Positions 55,766 through 61,363 of a stretch of 64,000 nt of DNA are shown in pieces (position 1 is the first letter of the stretch; each line of letters opens with the position of its first letter). The DNA lies in NCBI RefSeq assembly GCF_017676385.1, contig NZ_JAFFZN010000009.1, positions 62,001-126,000 of the forward strand. The letters run 5' to 3'. Both the position numbers and the translations under genes were made by a program. Origin of the DNA: Streptomyces spirodelae (GTDB lineage: Bacteria > Actinomycetota > Actinomycetes > Streptomycetales > Streptomycetaceae). The notes beneath the pieces are model-generated. The model saw only the letters and a program-made list of their open reading frames with translations, was not told where the DNA came from and did no database searches.

Positions 55766-56017
55766 CACGTCACCTCAAGCCTCCCGCACTTTCCTTTCGC
55801 AGTTGGTCGTCCGTTTCTTCCGTCCCTGCATGCCGGGGTGCCCACTGCCTGCGGAGGCGAAACGAGAGTGACTCCTGGGAGGAAATGTACGGTTTTGTGG
55901 GTGTTTCCCACTCTGGGTGGGGTACCGGGCGGGGTGCGCCGATTCCGTGGCCGCCGCCACGGGGCCCTTCGGCGTGACCCGCACCCGTCGCGCGCCCCGC
56001 GCCCCCGAGGAGTCCCC

Positions 56018-56203
56018 ATGATGGCCCACCCCGACACCCTGCGAGAGCTGCTCAACCGCTACGAGGCACTCCGTGACCGGCCCGGCGGCCGGCAGGAGCT
56101 GGAGGACGTCTCGTACACGCTCTGCGTCTCCACGGGCACCCGCGACATCCGGGACGCGGTACGGGCGGCGCGGGCGCATATCGCGGGTGCTTACGCGGCC
56201 TGA
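56018..56203 (+). CDS. DUF5133 small protein
   Basis: A 61-residue protein beginning MMAHPDTLRELLNRYEALRD after GAGGAG. The pattern L-x-x-L-L-x-R-Y-E, then E-D-V-S-Y-T-L-C-V-x-T-G-T-R and an Ala-rich helix is characteristic of DUF5133 proteins of Streptomyces. Function unknown. Upstream (55903-55925) there is GTTT-N13-GGGTAC, close to a stress sigma factor SigB-type promoter but with a slightly short spacer. A heptanucleotide repeat begins 23 bp after its stop. Confidence 0.82.
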   Translation: MMAHPDTLRELLNRYEALRDRPGGRQELEDVSYTLCVSTGTRDIRDAVRAARAHIAGAYAA

Positions 56204-56226
56204 GCGCTGCCGCGGGCACCGTCCCC

Positions 56227-56268
56227 TGCCGGTTGCCGGTTGCCGGTTGCCGGTTGCCGGTTGCCGGG
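56227..56268. repeat. Heptanucleotide tandem repeat (TGCCGGT)n
   Basis: Five exact copies of TGCCGGT (56227-56261) are followed by TGCCGGG. It is intergenic, between the convergent DUF5133 and cupin genes. Slippage-prone, so copy number is expected to vary between strains. Confidence 0.95.
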
Positions 56269-56347
56269 CGGAGGGGCGCAAGCCGCCTTCCCTCCGGGGC
56301 GGCTTCCACACCTGGTCGGAGCGCACTCCGCCGGTTCCGGTGGGCTC

Positions 56348-56752
56348 TCAGCCGGCGCCGTGGTCCAGCTCGTGCCCGGTTGTCGCGTCGACGTGGTCCG
56401 GGATCTCCTCGTGGCGGTCTCCCACCGTGGAGGTGCCGGCGGGCTCGAACAGCAGCAGTGAGGCGCCGGTCTGAGAACTGGGCTTGTGCTCGACGCCGCG
56501 CGGGACGGTGAAGACGGACCCGGCGGGCAGCGAGACGGTGCGCTCGCCCTGCGGCTCCCGCAGCGCGATACTCAACTGGCCCTCCAGGACGAGGAAGAAC
56601 TCGTCCGTGTCCTCATGGGCGTGCCACAGGTGCTCGCCCTGGACCTTGGCGACCCGTGCGTCGTAGTCGTTGACGCGGGTGACGATACGGGGGCTCCAGA
56701 GGGCGTCGAAGGAGGCCAGAGCCTTGTGCAGATTTACAGGTTCGGTACTCAT
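56348..56752 (-). CDS. Cupin-domain protein
   Basis: A 134-residue single-cupin protein. Motif 1 is LWHAHEDTDEFFLVLEG (His-X-His-X4-Glu type metal ligands) and motif 2 VFTVPRGVEHKPSS. Small cupins of this type act as isomerases, dioxygenases or sensors. It diverges from the GlxA-type regulator across only 51 bp, so that regulator probably controls it. Confidence 0.88.
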   Translation of the reverse strand: MSTEPVNLHKALASFDALWSPRIVTRVNDYDARVAKVQGEHLWHAHEDTDEFFLVLEGQLSIALREPQGERTVSLPAGSVFTVPRGVEHKPSSQTGASLLLFEPAGTSTVGDRHEEIPDHVDATTGHELDHGAG

Positions 56753-56803
56753 GAGCTCATCCTCGGCCGTGACAGCGCGTCCCGGAAGTGCTAGAAATCG
56801 CAT

Positions 56804-57811
56804 ATGGCGCAAGATTCCTCGCAGGGCCGGACGGCCGGACTCCACCGCGTCGTCGTGATCGTCGACGAGAACTCCAACCCGTTCGAACTCGGCTGCGCCA
56901 CCGAGGTCTTCGGTCTCCGCAGGCCGGAGCTGGGCCGCGACCTCTACGACTTCACGCTGTGCTCCCCCCAGCCGCGCACCCTGATGCGCGACGGTTTCTT
57001 CACCCTCACCGGCGTCGCGGACCTCGCGGCGGCCGACCGCGCCGACACGCTGATCGTGCCGAACCGGCCCGACGTCGAGGTGGAACGCCGCCCCGCCGTG
57101 CTGGCGGCGATCCGGCGCGCCCACGCCCGCGGTGCCCGCCTGCTGGGGTTCTGCAGCGGAGCCTTCACCCTGGCCGAGGCGGGCGTGCTGGCCGGACGGC
57201 GGGCGACAGCGCACTGGCAGTGGGCCGACCAGTTCCGCGCGCGCTTCCCCGACGTACGCCTGGAGGCGGACGTGCTGTTCGTGGACGACGGCGACATCCT
57301 CACCGCCGCCGGCAGCGCCGCCGCACTCGACCTGGGGCTGCACGTGGTGCGCCGGGACCACGGTGCCGAGGTCGCCAACGCGGTGAGCCGGCGCCTGGTC
57401 TTCGCCGCGCACCGGGACGGCGGGCAGCGGCAGTTCGTCGAGCGGCCGATGCCGCCGGCCCCCGAGGAGTCGCTGGCGCCGCTGCTGGCCTGGGCCCAGG
57501 AACGGCTGGGGGAGCCGCTGACCGTGGCCGGGCTGGCCGCCGAGGCGGCGGTCAGCCCCGCGACCCTCCACCGCCGCTTCCGCACCCAGCTCGGCACCAC
57601 GCCGCTGGCCTGGCTGACCGGCGAGCGGATCGCCCTGGCCTGCCGGCTGATCGAACGCGGCGAGGAGCGGCTGGACGTCGTCGCCCGGAAGAGCGGCCTG
57701 GGCACCGCCGCCAACCTGCGGGCACGGCTGCGCAGGGAGACGGGGCTGAGCCCGTCGGCGTACCGGCAGCGCTTCGGCCGCGTGGACCTCCCGGACCCGA
57801 CCGCGGCGTGA
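56804..57811 (+). CDS. GlxA-family transcriptional regulator (DJ-1/PfpI + AraC)
   Basis: A 335-residue regulator. The N-terminal DJ-1/PfpI-like domain (HRVVVIVDENSNPFELGCATEVFGL ... ARLLGFCSGAFTLAEAGVLAGRRATAHW) has the Cys of the nucleophile elbow in FCSGAF. The C-terminal AraC domain (residues ~225-325) ends in AANLRARLRRETGLSPSAYRQRF. This is the GlxA/FtrA group that senses metabolites. It diverges from the cupin gene, its likely target. Confidence 0.92.
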   Translation: MAQDSSQGRTAGLHRVVVIVDENSNPFELGCATEVFGLRRPELGRDLYDFTLCSPQPRTLMRDGFFTLTGVADLAAADRADTLIVPNRPDVEVERRPAVLAAIRRAHARGARLLGFCSGAFTLAEAGVLAGRRATAHWQWADQFRARFPDVRLEADVLFVDDGDILTAAGSAAALDLGLHVVRRDHGAEVANAVSRRLVFAAHRDGGQRQFVERPMPPAPEESLAPLLAWAQERLGEPLTVAGLAAEAAVSPATLHRRFRTQLGTTPLAWLTGERIALACRLIERGEERLDVVARKSGLGTAANLRARLRRETGLSPSAYRQRFGRVDLPDPTAA

Positions 57812-57812
57812 C

Positions 57813-57849
57813 GGGCGACGGAAAGCACCCTTCCGTGCCCCGGTCGCCC
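57813..57849. terminator. Possible terminator after the GlxA-type gene
   Basis: GGGCGAC (57813-57819) and GTCGCCC (57843-57849) form a 7-bp stem, with an inner CGGAA...TTCCG pairing. It lies between the regulator stop and the acetyltransferase start. The long loop makes this weaker than the other hairpins. Confidence 0.4.
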
Positions 57850-57871
57850 AGCACTTTGCGAGAGTGTCCCC

Positions 57872-58426
57872 ATGGGCGAGAACAAGCAGCGCATGCTGGC
57901 TGGGGAGTGGTACGTCCCCGATGACGAGGAACTGTTGGCGGACACCGTACGGCGGGCCGAGCTGTGCGCCGCCTTCAACGCCGCCGACACGGCGCCGCCG
58001 GACGAACGGCGCAAGATACTGGAGGAGTTGATCGGTCAGCTGGGCGAAGACGTCCGTATCCGCCCGCCGTTCCGCTGCGACTACGGCACCCACATCTCGA
58101 TCGGCACCGGTACGTTCGTCAACTTCGGTGCCGTCTTCCTGGACGCCGCACCCATCACCATCGGCCGGGACGTGCAGATCGGCCCCAATGTGCAGCTGCT
58201 GACCCCCACCCACGAGCTTGACGCCGAGCGGCGCCGCGCGGGCTGGGAGAAGGGCGTGCCCGTCACCATCGGTGACAACGTGTGGCTCGGCGGTGGCGTG
58301 ATCGTCTGCCCGGGGGTCACGATCGGCGCCGACACGGTGGTCGGAGCGGGTTCGGTGGTCACCAAGGACCTGCCGCCGGGCGTCCTGGCGGTGGGCAACC
58401 CGGCCCGGGTGGTGCGCGAACTGTAG
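57872..58426 (+). CDS. Sugar O-acetyltransferase (maltose acetyltransferase-like)
   Basis: A 184-residue left-handed beta-helix acetyltransferase. KQRMLAGEWYVPDDEELLADTVRRAELCAAFNA is the Mac domain of maltose/galactoside acetyltransferases, and the hexapeptide repeats follow. The catalytic His is in LLTPTHELDAERR, and VWLGGGVIVCPGVTIGADTVVGAGSVVTKDLP is the family C-terminal helix. It transfers acetyl from acetyl-CoA to a sugar hydroxyl. No sugar locus is adjacent. Confidence 0.92.
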   Translation: MGENKQRMLAGEWYVPDDEELLADTVRRAELCAAFNAADTAPPDERRKILEELIGQLGEDVRIRPPFRCDYGTHISIGTGTFVNFGAVFLDAAPITIGRDVQIGPNVQLLTPTHELDAERRRAGWEKGVPVTIGDNVWLGGGVIVCPGVTIGADTVVGAGSVVTKDLPPGVLAVGNPARVVREL

Positions 58427-58500
58427 GCGTGCACGCTGGTCACGTTGACGACCGTGCCGCCGTCCCTCTGCCCGATCATGCGGCGCGCGGCGCGCCGGCC
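58427..58500 (-). pseudogene. Fragment of an SDR gene
   Basis: On the minus strand, the frame around 58500-58427 reads GRRAARRMIGQRDGGTVVNVTSVHA. This is the typical segment before the catalytic Ser of a classical SDR. Nothing before or after it continues the domain: downstream it runs into the antisense of the acetyltransferase, and upstream similarity is lost. It looks like a relic of a deleted oxidoreductase gene. Confidence 0.5.
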
Positions 58501-58741
58501 GGCCTCCCTCCGCTGGTGAGACGGCCGGCTGACAGCAAGAGCGCGCCGGTCACAACAGCGCGCCGGTCAGAGGGCCGAGTCACCCCTGAGACGGGTGCGT
58601 AAACAGGGGAGTGAGGGGTACGCCGGGCCACCGGGCAGCCTCACCGGCAACCGCGCCACGCCCGAACGTGCGACCCGCACGAGTGGCGCGCATGCTGGAT
58701 GAGGGTCCCGTGTTGTCACTGCCCCAGTGAGGAGAAGCACC
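58501..58741. other. Remainder of the intergenic gap
   Basis: This stretch between the SDR relic and the DUF2267 gene contains a short direct repeat (AGCGCGCCGGTCA twice, near 58540-58568) and no convincing gene. The promoter of the DUF2267/DUF2795 group probably lies at 58600-58730. Confidence 0.4.
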
Positions 58742-59161
58742 ATGCAGCACGACGAGTTCATCGGCCAGGTGCAGGCGCGGGCCCACCTCGACAGCCGTGG
58801 CGCGGCCGAGGCCGGTACCCGTGCCACCCTGGAGACGCTGGCCGAACGCATCCCCGCATCGCTCGCCGACCACTTGGCCGCGCAGCTCCCGACCGAGCTG
58901 GGAGAACACCTGCGCCGCGTCGAGTACGCGCCGGACGTCCCGCAGACCGGGGTGCGGATGTCCCGGCAGGAGTTCTTCGACCGGGTCGCGCAGCGCGCCG
59001 GAGCCGACCCTCCCAAGGCCGTACACGAGGCACGCACCGTGGTGGAGCTCCTGGAGGAGGCGACCCAAGGTGCGCTGACCGAGCGCATCCGGCAGTCCCT
59101 GGACGAGGAGCTGGCCTCCATCCTCTTCTCCGGCAGCACCGGTACGGCCGGCCGCAGCTGA
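58742..59161 (+). CDS. DUF2267 domain protein
   Basis: A 139-residue helical protein matching DUF2267: HDEFIGQVQARAHLDSRGAAEAGTRATLETLAERIP ... LAAQLPTEL ... SRQEFFDRVAQRAG ... ARTVVELLEEATQG. Two related helical halves (residues 1-60 and 75-130) are visible. The function is unknown; such proteins cluster with stress-response genes in actinobacteria. ATG 58742 follows GTGAGGAG. The next two genes read in the same direction with 35-36 bp gaps and probably form a unit. Confidence 0.87.
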   Translation: MQHDEFIGQVQARAHLDSRGAAEAGTRATLETLAERIPASLADHLAAQLPTELGEHLRRVEYAPDVPQTGVRMSRQEFFDRVAQRAGADPPKAVHEARTVVELLEEATQGALTERIRQSLDEELASILFSGSTGTAGRS

Positions 59162-59196
59162 CCGTCCCCACCGTCGCGGAAAGGCAGCGATCGGAC

Positions 59197-59526
59197 ATGG
59201 CCCACACCACTGTCGAAGAAGTCCTGGCCGCGCTGAAGGACGTGGATTTCCCGGCCGGGAAGGACGAGTTGCTCCAGGCGGCCGAGGAGTCCTCGGCGCC
59301 CGCTGAGGTCCATGTGGCGCTGCGCGGCATCCCGCCGGAGCAGTACGCCAACCGTGCGGAAGTGGCCCGCTCGGTGCAGGTCGACCCCGACTCCGACCTC
59401 GGCCACAGCCGGGCCCAGCACGCCGAACAGGCGCGGCAGGGCGGCAAGCCGGGGCAGTCGCAGTATCTGCGGGAGGCCCCCAAGCCCCCGGTCGAGGACG
59501 AGCTGGACCGCGGAGGCGAGCGGTAA
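59197..59526 (+). CDS. DUF2795 domain protein
   Basis: A 109-residue protein with a DUF2795-like N-terminal domain (TVEEVLAALKDVDFPAGKDELLQAAEESSAPAEVHVALRGIPPEQYANRAEVARS). A charged, Gln/Gly-rich low-complexity tail follows. The domain is small, helical and of unknown function, often in DUF2267-type neighbourhoods. Confidence 0.85.
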   Translation: MAHTTVEEVLAALKDVDFPAGKDELLQAAEESSAPAEVHVALRGIPPEQYANRAEVARSVQVDPDSDLGHSRAQHAEQARQGGKPGQSQYLREAPKPPVEDELDRGGER

Positions 59527-59562
59527 CCGCACGCTGTACGCACGCACCCAAGGAGGTCCGAC

Positions 59563-60063
59563 ATGGTGCGCAAGAAGGTCGAGGGCGACGAGGACGAGCG
59601 GCGCAGGGAAGCGCACAAGGCGCACCACGCCGACGAACCCGCCAGCGCCCGCTACGCGACCACCGGCGCTTCGAAGCAGCGCACCCACCGTGCGGGCGGG
59701 TCCGCCGAGCAGGACACCGAGACCCCGGCCCAGCGCCAGGGCAAGGTGGGGCACACCGCCACCGAGCAGGAGCGCAGGCGCCAGGGCGTCGGCCCGGCCG
59801 AGCCCCGCAGCCCCTACGAGGGCCGTGGCCGCCCGGACTACTCACCGGAGCACGAGCAGGTCTTCCGCGCCCTGGTCACCGCCGAGCAGCAGCACGACGG
59901 CGAGCCGGTGAGCCTCGATGAGATCTCGCGGGAAGCCCATATGCCGCAGGAGCGCATCCAGCCACTGGTGCACGATCTGGTGACGGTCCATCACCTCGCG
60001 ACCGAGCTCCAGGGCGCCGAGGCCCCTGACCTGTCCCACTACGAGACCAAGCCGCGGCACTGA
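59563..60063 (+). CDS. Hydrophilic protein with C-terminal winged-helix-like segment
   Basis: A 166-residue protein behind AAGGAGG. Residues 1-90 are highly charged and probably disordered (MVRKKVEGDEDERRREAHKAH and following). Residues ~95-155 (EHEQVFRALVTAEQQHDGEPVSLDEISREAHMPQERIQPLVHDLVTVHHLATEL) look like a compact winged-helix domain. It ends the DUF2267-DUF2795 group. I do not recognise a family; a DNA-binding stress protein is possible but not shown. Confidence 0.8.
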   Translation: MVRKKVEGDEDERRREAHKAHHADEPASARYATTGASKQRTHRAGGSAEQDTETPAQRQGKVGHTATEQERRRQGVGPAEPRSPYEGRGRPDYSPEHEQVFRALVTAEQQHDGEPVSLDEISREAHMPQERIQPLVHDLVTVHHLATELQGAEAPDLSHYETKPRH

Positions 60064-60097
60064 GCGCCCACCGGCGGGACGAGTTGTGTCCCAGCCG

Positions 60098-60126
60098 TTG
60101 ACACGCCCCGGCCTCCTCCTTACTGT
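60098..60126 (+). promoter_or_regulatory. SigA/HrdB-type promoter of the lacI-like gene
   Basis: TTGACA at 60098-60103 and TACTGT at 60121-60126 are separated by the optimal 17 bp. The -35 box is perfect. The operators at 60136-60167 lie immediately downstream of the -10 box, around the start of transcription, as expected for autorepression. Confidence 0.8.
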
Positions 60127-60135
60127 TCCGCCGAA

Positions 60136-60167
60136 TCGCTTCGAAACACGCAATCGAAACGATTCGA
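60136..60167. promoter_or_regulatory. Two LacI-type operators before the lacI-like gene
   Basis: TCGCTTCGAAA (60136-60146) and TCGAAACGATTCGA (60154-60167) resemble the LacI/CcpA-family palindrome with a central CG, and relate to the perfect site GTCGAAGCGCTTCGAC at 61333. They sit between the promoter and the gene start. Confidence 0.7.
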
Positions 60168-60200
60168 TGATCCCGCGGAAACAGTGCCGAGGAGGGGGCG

Positions 60201-61214
60201 TTGGTCAAGATCACGGATGTGGCCAGACGCGCTGGCGTCTCGCCCAGTACCGTCTCCTACGTCCTCAGCGGCAAGCGCTCCATCTCGGCCGCCACCCAGC
60301 GCCGCGTCGAGGCGAGCATCCGCGAACTCGGCTACCGCCCGCACGCCGGGGCCCGGGCGCTGGCGAGCAGCAGGTCCAATGTGCTGGCCCTGGTGATGCC
60401 GCTGCGCAGCGGCATCCATCTGCCCGTACAGATGCAGTTCGCCGGAGCCGTGGCGACCACCGCGCGCGGCCACGACCACGATGTCCTGCTGCTCACGCAG
60501 GAGGAGGGCGAGGACGGGCTGCGGCGGGTGGCCGACAGCGCGCTCGTGGACGCGCTGATCGTGATGGACGTCCAACTGCGCGACGCACGCGCCCCGCTGC
60601 TGCGAGCACTACCGCTGCCCTCGGTCCTGATCGGCTTCCCCGCCGAGGCCGACGGGCTGACCTGCATCGACCTCGACTTCACCGCCACCGGTGAGACCTG
60701 CGTCAGCCACCTTGCCCAGCTCGGACACCGGTGCGTGGCGCTGCTCGGCTCACCACCCGAGGTGTACGCGCGGGGCACCGGCTTCGCGCAGCGGACGGCC
60801 GCGGGCTTCACCGCCGCCGCCCGCCGCTACGGCATGACCTCCACGGTGCTCCCCTGCGAGCCCACCAGGGCCGCCGCACGGGAGACGGTGGACCGACTGC
60901 TGCACGACCACCCCGACCTGACCGGGGCCGTGGTGCACAACGAACCCGCGCTGCCCCTGCTGACGGAGGCGTTCCAGCAGGCGGGGATGCGCGTCCCGGA
61001 GGATCTCTCGCTGGTGGCCGTCTGTCCGGACGAGCTGGCCGAGAACGCCGCTGTACCGGTCACCTCGGTCGCCATTCCCGCCGCCGAGGTGGGGGAGCGG
61101 GCCGTCGAACTGCTGATGGCCAAGCTGAACGACCGTCCGGTACCGGACGCCACGCTGCTGCCCCCTGTGCTGACCCGGCGCGCCAGCACCGCACCGCGCG
61201 CCTCCGCCTCATGA
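60201..61214 (+). CDS. LacI-family transcriptional regulator
   Basis: A 337-residue repressor. The HTH and hinge are textbook: KITDVARRAGVSPSTVSYVLSGKRSISAATQRRVEASIRELGYRPHAGARALASSRSNVLALVMP. The C-terminal periplasmic-binding-like domain senses a sugar. It starts at TTG 60201 behind GAGGAGGGG. It is followed after 149 bp by a secreted GH3 glycosidase with a perfect LacI operator, and it appears to regulate both itself and that gene. Confidence 0.93.
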   Translation: MVKITDVARRAGVSPSTVSYVLSGKRSISAATQRRVEASIRELGYRPHAGARALASSRSNVLALVMPLRSGIHLPVQMQFAGAVATTARGHDHDVLLLTQEEGEDGLRRVADSALVDALIVMDVQLRDARAPLLRALPLPSVLIGFPAEADGLTCIDLDFTATGETCVSHLAQLGHRCVALLGSPPEVYARGTGFAQRTAAGFTAAARRYGMTSTVLPCEPTRAAARETVDRLLHDHPDLTGAVVHNEPALPLLTEAFQQAGMRVPEDLSLVAVCPDELAENAAVPVTSVAIPAAEVGERAVELLMAKLNDRPVPDATLLPPVLTRRASTAPRASAS

Positions 61215-61332
61215 CCACCGCGCCCGCGCCACCCCCCGCCTGACCGCCTCCCCACCTCCGCTTCCCTATCTCCGCCGCCCGCCCCGAGCCGACCCCAACT
61301 CAGCCGCCGACGCCTCCCGTTGCGCGCCATTC

Positions 61333-61348
61333 GTCGAAGCGCTTCGAC
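61333..61348. promoter_or_regulatory. Perfect LacI-type operator before the GH3 gene
   Basis: GTCGAAGCGCTTCGAC is a perfect 16-bp palindrome with a central CG, 15 bp before the GH3 start and directly upstream of its ribosome-binding site. It matches the halves of the sites in front of the lacI-like gene. Confidence 0.85.
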
Positions 61349-61363
61349 TCGAAGGAGAGCCCC

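Noticed and set aside
56227..56268. Possible CRISPR or regulatory array
   Set aside because: The unit is only 7 bp and has no spacers; it is a simple tandem repeat.
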